Origin: Rhinocladiella similis
Taxonomy: Eukaryota > Ascomycota > Eurotiomycetes > Chaetothyriales > Herpotrichiellaceae
Assembly (NCBI GenBank): GCA_024082115.1
Contig: JAMRYE010000008.1
Location: 496,001-560,000, forward strand
Reading direction: 5' to 3'
Length of the DNA: 64,000 nucleotides
In this document: one piece after another, positions 53,117 through 64,000 of the stretch
How the letters are laid out: every line of letters begins with the position of its first letter
How positions within the stretch are numbered: position 1 is the stretch's first letter
Made by a program: the position numbers and the translations under genes
Notes under the pieces: model-generated
What the model saw: only the letters and a program-made list of their open reading frames with translations
Told to the model about the DNA's origin: nothing
Database searches by the model: none

Positions 53117-53575
53117 TCACTTCTCAGCTGCAGCAGGCTTCGGCTTCGGCGGTTCCTCAGGCCAGCTCTCCACTCCCTCAGGTATAGGCATCAACGCCCG
53201 CTTGGTCCATATATGCGTGGCACTCGCAAGACAATCCCTGTCCACCTCCTCAAGGCACCCACCCTTGACGGCGACAAAGGCTCCTCCCCCATGCATGAGC
53301 CTCGTGCCGCAGGTTTTGCAAAAGTAGCATTTCTTCGTGTTCCCCGACGCGGTGTTGCTGTGGGTGAAGAACCCAATGTCGTCCCCTCCCTTGGATGCTG
53401 CCGCTTGGATGTCGAACGCCGGGAAAATCGCCGTGATTCCAAACGCCGATGAGCTCTGGCGTCGACATTCCAGACAGTGGCAGACGAACCATTTCAATGG
53501 TTTGGGGAGGGGTGTGCTGAAGTGCACGGCGTCACATTGGCAGCGTCCTTCCATTTGTCTCCAAATATCCTCCAC
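53117..53575 (-). CDS. GFA (CENP-V/GFA) domain protein
   Basis: Single exon, 152 residues, or 145 from the second ATG at 53554. Zinc ligand pattern of the GFA family: CQC (start GRCQCDAVHF), CHCLECRRQSSSAFG, and CKTCGTR. The family includes glutathione-dependent formaldehyde-activating enzymes, but most fungal members are uncharacterised. The Cys set is complete, so the fold should be functional. The C-terminus is Pro/Lys-rich. Confidence 0.85.
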   Translation of the reverse strand: MEDIWRQMEGRCQCDAVHFSTPLPKPLKWFVCHCLECRRQSSSAFGITAIFPAFDIQAAASKGGDDIGFFTHSNTASGNTKKCYFCKTCGTRLMHGGGAFVAVKGGCLEEVDRDCLASATHIWTKRALMPIPEGVESWPEEPPKPKPAAAEK

Positions 53576-54620
53576 TTGGCAGAAAAGGCCTGTAGGACTC
53601 CGTACCCAAGGTGTATATATATACCCCGTGTCCTTCTCTCGGTATTAGTGTCAAGCTCGATAGCCAGGTACTCGGTCCCTTCTGAATGCGATGGTCGAGT
53701 GGCGGACTGTGTGCAAGTCCAATCAGGTAGATTATGGATGTAGATTTCGTTGGAGCAACATGTAACTTGTACTGGTATAGATACTGTGGACAATGTTTGG
53801 AAATAAAATGATTGCCGAGTACTTACAGAGTAGATCCATCGTATTCCTAGACGGCTGGGTAAAAGGCTTGGGTTTGGAGTAAAAGTAACCCCGTATAGTA
53901 AGTGCGAGTACTCCGAATGGAGCAGAATTGTACTCTACCTGGTGCGTCAAGAGTGGTGCCTTTCGGTAGCCTGTATAGCCCCACGATTTTTCTAAACTGC
54001 CGACCTGACAAAGGGAAAAAGAGCATGGAGAAGAGACCAAGCACCATTTATTAATGACTTCTTGTACCGACACTATTTCGGCATCTCCACCACCAAAAGG
54101 TCGATGTGGAGTGGGAAAGGAGGTCCAAGTACCAAATCCCTCATTATATATACTTATCCATTGTAATACAGAGCGAAAACCAACAATATACAAAATCTCT
54201 GATTCTTCTGGGATAATCATTCATACATGTTTGAATAGAAAGTTGAGAGTTCTTTTCATACCAACGTATATCTATGTATATACACTAAGGTAAGTAAGGT
54301 ACGAGTATGTAGAAGTTTTCTGCGCCAGTCCAAATCCCTCATTTGGTAAGTTGAAAACAAAAACACAATGTTCCTTCGTGATTTCCAGCTCTGGCTCCTT
54401 CGTGGTAAAAAGGCGAGAGCAGGCAAAAAAGAGAGAACCACTTGCAAGTACACATATAGTATACAAGATCCCGTCCTCGCAACTCACTGCCCCCAACTCA
54501 CATACCTAATCAAACATGCACCTTTTGGTACAGGATGCCCTGTTCACTCGAACGAGTAAACGTGCTTCGAGCATTTTGGTCTGAAAACAACATCTCACAA
54601 AAGCACCAAGCCATCCTCGT
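53576..54620. other. intergenic region, 1.0 kb
   Basis: AT-richer sequence between the GFA gene start and the EF-Tu stop. It probably includes a long EF-Tu 3' UTR. No gene is supported. Confidence 0.45.
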
Positions 54621-56106
54621 CTATTTGATGACTCTGGTGACCAGTCCAGTGGCAACAGTTCGGCCGCCTTCTCTCAAGTTGAATCGTTCACCGATTTCCA
54701 TCACACAAGGATGATTGGTCTTGAGTACCACTTCGACGTTGTCACCAGGCATGATCATCTTGCTGGTATCTTCGGTTCCCTCGGGCCATGCCAACTCGGC
54801 GGCTTCATCAGCGGTGCGCACGTAGAGCTGAGGTCGGTATGCCGAGGAGAAGCCAGTCTTTCGTCCACCTTCCTCTTCGGTCAAGACGTACATGGAGACG
54901 AGAACCTCCTGGACGGCCTTGACGGTGCCTGGGACAGCCACAACCATACCACGTCGGATATCTTCACGCTTAACACCTCGGAGCAGGAGACCAGAGTTGT
55001 CACCAGCTCTTGACTCTTCACAGGACTTCTTGAAGGTTTCAATGTCGGTGACCTTGGTCTTGATGACCTGGTCGCCACCTCCGATAATTTCGACTTCAGA
55101 GTCTCTCTTCAAGACACCACGCATGACACGGCCGGAGGCGACAGTACCGCGACCAGAGATGGAGAAGACTTCTTCCACCGACATCATGAAAGGCTTCTCG
55201 GTGTCTCGGACAGGGGTAGGGATCCAGGTGTCGACAGCGTTCAGGAGTTCGTCGATCTTTTGTTCGCCGAGTTCGGGCTTGGTGCCTTCCAGAGCGCAGA
55301 GAGCGGAACCGAAGATGATCGGAGTCTCTTCTCCCTCAAAGTCGTACTTTGACAAAAGTTCTCGCATTTCCATCTCGACGAGTTCCAACATTTCCGGGTC
55401 TTCGACGGTGTCGCACTTGTTGACGAAAACGACAATCTTCTGGACACCGACTTGACGAGCGAGGAGCAAGTGTTCTCTTGTTTGAGGCCTAACAATGTAT
55501 CAGTCAGTACCCCTCCGGCCAACTCTTGATCTGTGTCCTGCTTACATTTGCCCATCACCAGCAGCAACGACCATGACAGCACCATCCATCAAAGCAGCAC
55601 CAGTAATCATGTTTTTGATATAATCGGCGTGACCGGGGCAGTCGACATGTGAGTAGTGGCGGGCTTCGGTCTGGTACTCGATATGCGCGGTTGCGATTGT
55701 GATACCACGCTTTCGCTCTTCGGGAGCTTTGTCAATGGCGCCATATTCCAAGAAGTTGGCAAACCCCTTCTCTGCTTGTCGCTTCGTGATGGCGGCGGTC
55801 AAGGTGGTCTAGTGTGGTGTGAGCGGAAACAACTTGACGGGACTCAATGGAAGAATTTACCTTGCCGTGATCGACGTGGCCAATTGTACCTAGACATTGT
55901 CAGATCAACACATCTCCAGCACGATGCGACATTCCAGGCTTACCGATATTGACGTGCGGCTTGTTTCTCTCGAAAACAGCAGCATACGTTCTCGCTCCGA
56001 ATCTGTCGTGACCCCATACTCTATTCACCGGGTTAACACCTCGAGCAGGGGTGACCACATGCCGCGAAGTGCGGAGCAAAGATGTGACTGAGCGAGAGAA
56101 AGCCAT
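54621..56106 (-). CDS. TUF1: mitochondrial translation elongation factor Tu
   Basis: GTPase that delivers aminoacyl-tRNA to the mitochondrial ribosome. Four exons, 56106-55944, 55889-55861, 55808-55546 and 55488-54621, give 440 residues. The presequence (MAFSRSVTSLLRTSRHVV) is Arg/Ser-rich. G1 is GHVDHGK (residues 58-64) and is encoded by exon 2, which is only 29 bp. DCPGHADY (G3) and NKCD (G4) follow, then EF-Tu domains 2 and 3 through to VATGLVTRVIK. All four intron borders fit GT..AG and the frame sums exactly. Confidence 0.95.
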
Positions 56107-56921
56107 GATGACGCCCTAAGAAGACAATGAATGAAGAAGAACGACGAAGCCGAAAAGGATGTGATGGTGGTACGACCTGGAAAATTGATTTGGGTCTTTC
56201 GCCAGCAGCAGCGCAGGAGCTTGAAAGATTTTTCCAATGCGGTTTAGCTTGGGGTTGATCGAAGTGGAGCTTGTCCCGAGCTTGGCACCCGACTGCTTTG
56301 CATCTATATTGTATCTGGCTTCACCCTCAGCCTTTGCCATTCACTTTATACCTCACCCAACAACAGCACAGTGGACGAATCACAACTGTCTAAGCATCTC
56401 ACCGACTGGGGCAGCATCACAGGTAGGGTTTATATTTTTAATTCCCAGACTTGTGTTCGACATTCGGAGTAGCACCGCAGTGTAATGTGGATGCTCGATG
56501 AAGGTGTCACACCAACACCACTGCTTCAACCTGGCAGTAAAATCCCCATTCCCCCGAAGAATTGTACGAGTCAGAAACAAACAGAAAAACAAATCAACCC
56601 GCATCCGAGATGAGGGCAGAGTTTTCACTTCCCACCTTAAAAGACCAATGTTCGAACCATGGTAAAGTGGAAAAAGTTTTTTTGGCAATTTTTTGCAGCC
56701 CTTGAGGGGGTTCGACCTGCGATGGGCGGTGTCCCGGGCTATCAAGCATGTAAGGGTGAATGACAAAAAGCAAGATGAGTCAGAAACAGGATATGACCGA
56801 TGAACAACACTTTGACCATGATGCCTCTAACGCTTGAGCACTTCTGCCGTCACTATTTGTACCCAGCTTTCTCATCTTGCATGACTGCATCAGTACTCAG
56901 CGACCCACGGAGCACAACACC
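56107..56921. other. TUF1 promoter and downstream intergenic region
   Basis: About 815 bp. No gene supported; a short minus-strand frame at 56380-56766 has no recognisable domain. Confidence 0.4.
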
Positions 56922-57329
56922 TCATCCCAAAGCTGTACACAGCCCCGGGACAGAAATCTTGGTCGCCATGAGAAAATACTCCGTCGTACCCTTCGGCAGA
57001 GCCTTGGTCGCGTCCGCAATGTCTGGCAGCTGGCCCGCAGCTTGATACGCAGCCACAGACTCCCACACGGCAATCAATACAAACACGTTACTTTGTCCCT
57101 CCTTGTCCGGACATGCGCGGTACATTTGAGCCGACAGAAACCCTGGCTGACTCCTCATTATGCCTGCGAGGGATTCCCATGATTGCAAGAATAAATCCGC
57201 GTCCTCGGTGCTGGGGAGAACGACGCTGTTGATGAGCGTGTACGGCGTGTTGGGCGGCCATGCTGCCATTTGGTCTTGCCAGGAGGAGATGCTGCCTGGG
57301 AGGCTTGTGATGGTGAAGTCTTTAGACAT
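56922..57329 (-). CDS. antibiotic biosynthesis monooxygenase (ABM)-like dimeric alpha/beta-barrel protein
   Basis: Single exon, 135 residues from the ATG giving MSKDFTITSLPG; the open frame continues 50 codons upstream, but that part looks like leader. The ABM/ferredoxin-like half-barrel is visible: PYTLINSVVLPS strand, SWESLAGIMRSQPGFLSAQMYRA, and VLIAVWESVAAYQAA. Such proteins act as small oxygenases, quinone- or haem-related enzymes, or have no known activity. The function here is unknown. Confidence 0.75.
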   Translation of the reverse strand: MSKDFTITSLPGSISSWQDQMAAWPPNTPYTLINSVVLPSTEDADLFLQSWESLAGIMRSQPGFLSAQMYRACPDKEGQSNVFVLIAVWESVAAYQAAGQLPDIADATKALPKGTTEYFLMATKISVPGLCTALG

Positions 57330-58146
57330 TTTGTCTCTTTTCGGTGCCCTACTACGGCCGTGGTGATGATCCAATGAGTGTATAACGCCGGTGGAGGCCG
57401 GATTGGGAAGGAAAGTTGTCACGAGATACGGAGTACCCAGTATACCGTTTGTACCTTTCGTAGTCGATGCTGCAGACACGGCACCTCACACCTATATGTA
57501 CCTGTAGGCAAATTTTCTTTGTGTTCTAGATAACCAATTGACGCATCTTGTCTTGAGAGCACTTGATCGAGTCAACCCCACTCGACATATACTGTATGGG
57601 TTTTCCTCCGCCATTAATTCGTCCTCCGCCGTTCGGATGAATGAATGATCTCCTCCCCAAGGCATGCATCATGCGGCCAAGATACGCCTAGAGATGGATG
57701 AAATATTGTATTGCACCTCGAGTACGGAGTACAGCGGCAAATGAGATCTTGACTTTGGGGTGGTAAGGCCCTAGGTTACTCGGCACAGAATATGGACTCG
57801 GTATCCCCCGGGCACACCGAGAGCAATTGCAAAAGCAGGACAGGACCAAGGAATTGAGATGTGGTCTTGTCGGTTTAGATTTCGTAAGCTTTTCAATACA
57901 TCATCATTATTCTTCGTATTCTTCATCAACAGGCTACATGAATGTAGACAGTGTAGGTTTTATGGCGCGGTTGTGTTCTATCAACTCGCCGATTTATAAT
58001 TGAACAGAGTCAACGACCTCTCCACTCTCCAACAAGGTAGTGTTTGCAATGTCTAGACGCCAGTGTTCCTCCGACTTATCATTTCATGTGTGCGCGTGTA
58101 TTTCCTTTGTATTTTCCTTCCTTTTTTTGGCTGTGTTCAGATCGAA
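57330..58146. other. intergenic region with two TACGGAGTA copies
   Basis: About 815 bp. TACGGAGTA occurs at 57427-57435 and 57723-57731. No gene is supported. Confidence 0.45.
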
Positions 58147-59507
58147 TCAAGGCGGCGCAGAGAATCTCCATGGTGCCTCTGAAGACAGGAATTCCTGCTG
58201 CATCTCTTTCTGCCTTGCATCAAACTCTTTTCGTTGGACCGAGTTTCGGTTTGCGGACATTTCGAGGGCGGCTTCCTCGCTAGACTTGCTGTAGCCCATG
58301 TGAGAAGCCGACCTGGAGAAGAGACCACTGTTGGTAGCCGCCTTGGTAAGTCGTCGACCGCCTTGATACACGAGCGGCAGGTTGCAAACGACGACGGCGA
58401 CGAAGGTTTCGCGAACTGCCCAGCTTCCTGCAGCTTGCGCTCCGCCGATGGGATCCTAGCATGACGGTGTTAGCGTGGATTTCTCAGATCTCTGAGTGAC
58501 TGCGTTCAAAACTTACAGCGATGATTAACGCGGCACGCAGGATGCCAGCAGCCATGACGAACACAGCTCCGGAGAAAATGAAGATCAAAGAGAGTTTTTT
58601 GACCATAGGCACGTCCGCTTTCCACAGCAACTAAGCATGTATGTCAGTGGCCTGGTGTTTAGCCTAGAACGAGAATTGTTGGTACTTACAGGGATCGGTA
58701 TGGACAGTAGGTATGCGTCGGAAAGGACATTCAGGACGACAGTAACGTACAGATCAATCTTTGAGATGGCGGGCTGACAGTGGTCTGTCGATGGAAATGA
58801 GCAATGAAGACTTTGGTCAACAATACGGAGCACTCACTGCCAGGATCGGGGTAGATTTGCCAGTTCTTATGAAAGGGGTGGCATCCAAGCAAGATAGACA
58901 ACTCGGTAATGATGTACGTGACGACGACAATACCATAGCCAATACGTATCCTGATCTTCATGTACTCGAGAGCTTCTCTGCATACACAGTAAGCATGGAA
59001 ATTTCGAAGGAGCAAGGTAGAATTGTGGTAGGCTCACGTTAGACGATGATAGAAAATGATCATGCAAAGCTTCAAAGTCCACAAGAGTAAGGTGTAAAGG
59101 CTCCAGCCGATAAGCTGCGTCTTTGAACCATTGACCCGATAGCGGTATTCTTGAGAGTTGGGATCCAGAGTTTGCCGTTGCTCATCCGTCATCCCATTGT
59201 TGGCTAGGCCCAGCCACCAGGCGCCGACGATATACGCAGCACCCGTCTCGAGTCCGTAGATGACCTGAAAATGTCAGTAATGTGATCAAAAGGTGTTCAG
59301 GTGACTGGACATACAGTAGCAAATAGCATAAGATAGTCACTACCAGCGACATTAGTATGGCCAGGCTCTCTATCATGTCGACATCACTCACTCTGCCCAT
59401 AGTCCCTTGATGCCAGTGACGGACAATCGGGACGCTGTTCGTATGGCGACGATTAGAACGCCTATGGCGAGAAGGGTGAAAGCTTCGGTATTGAATTCGT
59501 TAGCCAT
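58147..59507 (-). CDS. rhodopsin-fold integral membrane protein (fungal rhodopsin/Pth11-like family)
   Basis: Seven-helix plasma-membrane protein of the large fungal family often annotated as integral membrane or Pth11-like. Seven exons, 59507-59392, 59339-59315, 59264-59038, 58977-58838, 58784-58690, 58630-58517 and 58455-58147, give 341 residues. The second exon is only 25 bp. Family landmarks are WADDYLMLFATVIYG, LLLWTLKLCMIIFYHRL, LSILLGCHPFHKNWQIYPDPGNHC, and KIDLYVTVVLNVLSDAYLLSIPIPLLWKADV. The C-terminal tail of about 85 residues is hydrophilic and cytosolic. I see no extracellular CFEM domain, so it is not the CFEM-containing Pth11 subclass. The ligand is unknown. Confidence 0.88.
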
Positions 59508-61626
59508 GATGAATAGGACACACTCCAGGCTTCTCGAGAATCAGGCTGGGAGGATGAACAAAGAAACCACGAACGGCGGCCACCGCGTTGATATCAAGCA
59601 TGCAAGGACAGAATCGCCTGGGATTTGCCGCTTTGTGGAAGGCCACGGTAAAAGCTTCGGAGGGCTCGTCTTGTGCCAGGATAAGAGAATCCTTGTTAAC
59701 CGGACTTCTTGATGAGAATGGCATATGATCGACCCAAGAGAATGAGCTCACAATCCTTACGTCTTTTCTGGCACTGCCAGGCAAGTCTTCGAGGGATTAC
59801 CTGGTAGGCTCACGGAGGCTCCGCCAGCCCACTGAGCAGGACTTCCATGATTAGTTCCTATGTAAGTGACAGAAACTCTTGTCCGTACCTACGGTGGGGT
59901 TGACATCTAGAAACCGACATGGAACAAGTGGCTAGTGCTTGACAGATAAGAGCTAGGCGAACGTTTCACGCAAATGAGCAAGTAAAGTCTTATATCGGAC
60001 GTCAACTTCCAATAAGACATTTGACACTTGTGGCGATCCTAAGTAAGCGAACTTGCTGTACATAGTTGCGCCATTCCGATATAGCATGGCCAGCCTCGAG
60101 ATACAAAGTCGGATCGTTGGGCTTGGGCTTGGCGATCAGCCGCGCCGGATCGTGCTTCGAAACACTAGTAGAAGAGCCGTTGGAGGAAGGGGGATGAAAA
60201 GGCGCGCCGGGTCGGAGCGGGAGACAAAATCCTGATCCATTTCGATACGAGGATTCCCATTGTACAAGGCAAATGCTCTGTCGGAGTGTGGGATGGAGAA
60301 GGAAAAAGGTCTTGCCAGGTTTCACTCGAGGAAGCTGCGTGGACAGTGAGCTGGGTTGGTGACAGGAACAGCTGCATACTGTACCGGTTGACAGTAGATG
60401 GTGGACCATGCGGATGCCCGTATTGTATGGAAGTCTGGGTTTGGCTAGACGGATCCTTGCTTGAACCGACAGGCGGTGCCCGTATCCCCGGTGGCAGCAA
60501 CGTCGTGTGTGGGCACTGGTTGGAGATGTTCTCAAGTTGACATCAGTAGTGATTCCACCTGCAAGCACTTTGGTGTTATGAAGGTGGGAAGTTCTTGATT
60601 GGAGTGGCACGGGTGGCACGGCTCAACTCCATCTTCCATCAAATGCACAGGGCTAGTGAAGTTTCGTTAATCGGACGAATGATCAAAAGAAGGAGCTGTA
60701 CCTGACAGACATCGAGACCGGCCTATCAGGTGGCAAGATGAGAGAAAACCATGAAGGTCGGATATGCATCGGATAGCCACACCAACTCGTCTGCCATGCA
60801 GGACAGGAACACCTGGTGAAGTTGGCGACCCCGGTCACTCGAGACATCTGTTTCGATCTTGGCAGCTTCTTTTCGGATCGTAGAAGTGAAGTAAAATCGA
60901 GCTGTGCTGCAGAAGTGCGCCGCCCGAAAACATCGGTGTTGCGGGAAAATTGGGCCTCCAGCCAGCTCCACTTGTGAGCCCCGGTGGACCGGCGGTCGTG
61001 GTATGTACATACAGTACAGTAGATATTTTATGGTTGCGGCCCCGGGCGCCACAGCTTGTTAGTTAGTGAGCCCAGAAGCCGGAGACACGCCTGGTGAGCC
61101 TCTCTCAGGACGGAGAAACAGCCACTGACGGGTACAAAACTGGTCGGAATTTTTCACATGGCACAGCCATGGCATGGGAGAGTGGGAACGGAGTGTCCGC
61201 CCTGTGAAATGTCGGCCGTGGTCTCTCGCTCGTGGCTTCCTTTCAGCTTGCTCCAAAGAAGGGCCTGCCTACTAAACCTTGCGCTCTAGATAGTGCCAAC
61301 TTGTTTTACTTGAAACTTATTACGATTGCAAGCATCATCCTGGTTCATCTCAGCTTATCTTAGCTGGCTGGGCCGTAGACTTCCTGGGCCAAAGGGCAAC
61401 GGTTGAATGCCATATACCGCTTTTCCCCGATAGAGCGATACCCTTGCATATCTTTCGGTCGATGATCTATCTCTGGGATACGTGTGACGACTCGAGCTTT
61501 TGCCTACTGCCTCTGGCTTGAAATCTCTCAAGGGTGAGCAGTTTGGCAGTATTGTCTGCACACTTCGGCATTGCAATCACCCCAGACACTGCATATTGAT
61601 CGCACCCTAGACACAGGCTTGCCATC
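59508..61626. other. 2.1-kb region without an assignable gene
   Basis: Open frames of up to 205 codons overlap on both strands at 60002-60619 and nearby, but none shows a domain, and starts and splice sites do not assemble into one model. A small species-specific gene on the minus strand around 60165-60500 (Ser/Thr/Pro-rich) is possible. The right end is the promoter of the flavin monooxygenase. Confidence 0.35.
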
Positions 61627-63387
61627 ATGGACGAGGTCTTTGACCTTATCGTTGTGGGAACTGGTACGTGCACCTTTGACTGAACGGCCCTTACCTTATA
61701 AGACCCCAATACTGACACGGATATGCAATGTTGTCAAGGCTGGTATGGCTTAGCTGCCGCCAAAACTTACACTGAGCTGCACCCTCATGACAATGTGGCT
61801 GTACTCGAGACCAATTCTTCGGTGGGAGGCGTTTGGGCGGAAGACCGTCTGTATCCTGGTTTGAAGTCGAACAACATGTTGGGCACTTACGAGTATCCCG
61901 ATTTCCCAATGGACGGGGCTACCTATGGTGTGAAACCTGGCCAGCATATTCCGGGAACCGTGCTGCACCAATATCTCACAGACTATGCCAAGAAGTTTGG
62001 TGTGTATGCGCGTATTCGCTTCAACACGAAGGTCACCTCAGCAGAACCCTCGGAACATGGTGCCTGGCTTCTAAGAACTTCCCCAGCTGAGGGAAATATC
62101 TTCCAGTCCAAGAAGCTGATCATCGCAACCGGATTGACGTCCGAGCCTTACGTGCCGAAACTGCCCGGCATGCAAGATTTCAAGGGTCAGATGTTCCATG
62201 TCAGAGACTTTGCAGGCAAGGCCGATACTTTGAAGAAAGCAAAAAATGTCGTTGTCGTTGGAGGCGCAAAGTCCGCTTGGGACGTGGCGTATGCCTATGC
62301 AGAGGCTGGGGCTCAAGTAGACATGGTAATCCGGAAATCAGGACATGGTCCGGTATGGATGGCTCCACCCTACGTTACGCCTCTCAAGAAATGGCTGGAA
62401 AAACTTGTACACACTCGCTTCTTGACCTGGCTGAGCCCCTGCATCTGGGGCGATGAAGATGGTTATTCCAGCATTCGACACTTTCTGCATGGCACCCTCC
62501 TCGGCCGAGGCATTGTCAGTACTTTTTGGCAGATTCTTGGTGGCGACGTCATTTCTCTCAACAAGTACGATTCGCATCCAGAGCTGAAGAAGCTGAAACC
62601 GTGGGATCCGGCCTTTTACATTGGGAGCTCTTTGAGCATCCACAACTACCCAACCAGTTTTTTTGACCTTGTCAGGGAGGGTAGGATCAGGGTCAACATT
62701 GATGAGATTGCTGGCGTCGGACCAGAATCTATCGATCTGGCCTCAGGGCAAAAGCTCAAGGCTGATGTGGCAGTGTTGGCTACTGGATGGAGGAAAGAAC
62801 CATCTGTCGAATTCATCAAGGGCAGTGAGGCCGAAGTAGGACAACGTCATTCTCCCGCAGACTTGGAGGCCTTGACAAAGCAAGCTGACCACGAAATTCT
62901 TGCGCGGTTCCCGAGTTTGAGGACACAGCCAGAAAGGACGGACCAACTCCAGGAGAAATTGGCAGAGAGAATGAACCAGCCGCTTCGCATGTACAGATTC
63001 ATGGTACCGCCAGCAACGGTAGCCAAGCGTAACCTTGCCTTTGTCGGCATGTCATCATCCATCACCACTTCAATTGTCGCCACGGTTCAGGCACTCTGGA
63101 TTTCAGCCTTTTTCGACGGCAAGCTGGACAGGCTACCCGACTCGGAAGACGAAATCAAATGGCAAACCGTCCTACACAGTCAGTTTGGTCGATGGAGATA
63201 TCCAATCGGTTATGGTCCCAGTTTCCCCGACTTTGTTTTCGATGCTGTCCCTTACGTTGATATGCTGCTGCGAGATGTTAACCTAGAGTCGCATCGAAAA
63301 CGAGGTAAGATGGCCGACATGTTTGACCCTTATGGACCTGAGGATTATGTCGGACTCATCGATGAATGGAAGACAGGACATGCATAA
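61627..63387 (+). CDS. flavin-containing monooxygenase
   Basis: FAD/NADPH enzyme that oxygenates small molecules. Exons 61627-61663 and 61739-63387 (75-bp intron) give 561 residues. The splice rebuilds the FAD dinucleotide fold VVGTGWYG (GxGxxG at 11-16). The FMO signature FxGxxxHxxxF is FKGQMFHVRDF at 160-170; a Baeyer-Villiger enzyme would end this motif in Trp. The second nucleotide fold reads VVVVGGAKSAWD, where the last Gly is replaced. ATGWR follows near residue 360. Two hydrophobic stretches near the C-terminus (FVFDAVPYVDMLL) may touch the membrane. It has no clustered partner in the window, so the substrate is unknown. Confidence 0.9.
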
Positions 63388-64000
63388 GATGAGCGGTGTT
63401 CGACCATATAAGTCGAATGCGAACACAATGACAATATTACAGTAGCGTGCTCCAGTGCCGAAAGCTTTCATACCAGCTGAAAATAAGAAGCCTTTTAGCC
63501 CAGTAAATTGTTGATTCTCGTAAATGAGTGGTAGAATCCTGTTCGATCATAAGTTTCATGTCACTGTTGCATTAACGAAGAAAAATGTCTTTGGTGACTG
63601 TTGGCATATTACAGCGATCAAGGTGCAAGTGGTGGCGTCTAAATAGTCGGTGCGCATGGATCCACCAGCCTCTGTACGAAGAATCCTCATCACCACATCG
63701 TCAGATATTCTACCAAGTCGAAATGAAACTGGTGACAAGCAACACCTGATCATAGCTATGTTGAACTCTTCAAGCATATACCCTTGAAAGAGCACTCCGA
63801 TGCGCCGCTGCGAATTCAGAAGATCAGCAACCCCTGAGCGAATGACGCTACGATCGTATCTGACACTCCGACTTGTTAAATGACAGACATTGCTCAACCC
63901 GACTCTGCTGAACGAGAAGGTTAGTGGTAGGCGACGGAATTATCCAGTACCAAGAGGTCGGACGCCTGAGCATACGTCTGCCAGGACAATGAACACTCTC
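63388..64000. other. right-hand flank
   Basis: About 610 bp after the monooxygenase stop. A minus-strand frame at 63556-63897 has no recognisable domain. No gene is supported. Confidence 0.4.

Overview
The window is nuclear DNA of a filamentous ascomycete (Pezizomycotina; a Eurotiomycete or Chaetothyriales-like fungus is my guess, and the order is inference). Genes carry short introns of about 45-110 bp with GT..AG ends and CTNA(A/C)-type branch sites. Zn2Cys6 regulators, MFS permeases, P450s, a Pth11-like rhodopsin-fold protein and an AA11 LPMO are all present. I found no transposon, rRNA, tRNA or CRISPR that I could support. Where introns are given, the spliced exon lengths sum to a multiple of three, which is my main check on each model.

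Layout. 1-15.1 kb: a possible 3' fragment of an unknown gene, a carnitine acetyltransferase, a KDM4-type histone demethylase, a CYP65-like P450 that is intact except for one internal stop codon and carries a (TAC)55 tract and a C20 tract in introns, and the GT62 mannosyltransferase Anp1. 16.0-30.4 kb: a catabolic-looking island of Zn2Cys6 regulator, AtuA-like/DUF4387 fusion, MFS permease, GAF protein, second MFS permease, amidohydrolase and second Zn2Cys6 regulator. 30.4-41.2 kb: a GTPase-like protein, an AA11 LPMO, an unrecognised gene, a class II-like eIF4E, the COMPASS subunit Shg1 and a DUF3237 protein. 42-47.8 kb: a Zn2Cys6 regulator, a second DUF3237 protein and an aquaglyceroporin. 49.9-51.4 kb: a decayed P450. 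52-64 kb: a small complex I-like subunit, a GFA-domain protein, mitochondrial EF-Tu, an ABM-domain protein, a rhodopsin-fold membrane protein and a flavin monooxygenase.

How the genes may work together. In the island a 16-bp palindrome, CGGGTAC-N2-GTACCCG (a CGG-N10-CCG Zn2Cys6-type site), occurs exactly three times: once before the GAF gene and twice, plus one degenerate copy, between the divergent MFS and amidohydrolase genes. The other divergent pair, AtuA/MFS, has instead a cluster of TAAGC(G) elements. This suggests two co-located regulons, each next to its own Zn2Cys6 regulator, for uptake and breakdown of an unknown carboxylate or amide. A second possible module is the regulator flanked by two DUF3237 paralogues, with a near-perfect 26-bp palindrome in front of the second paralogue.
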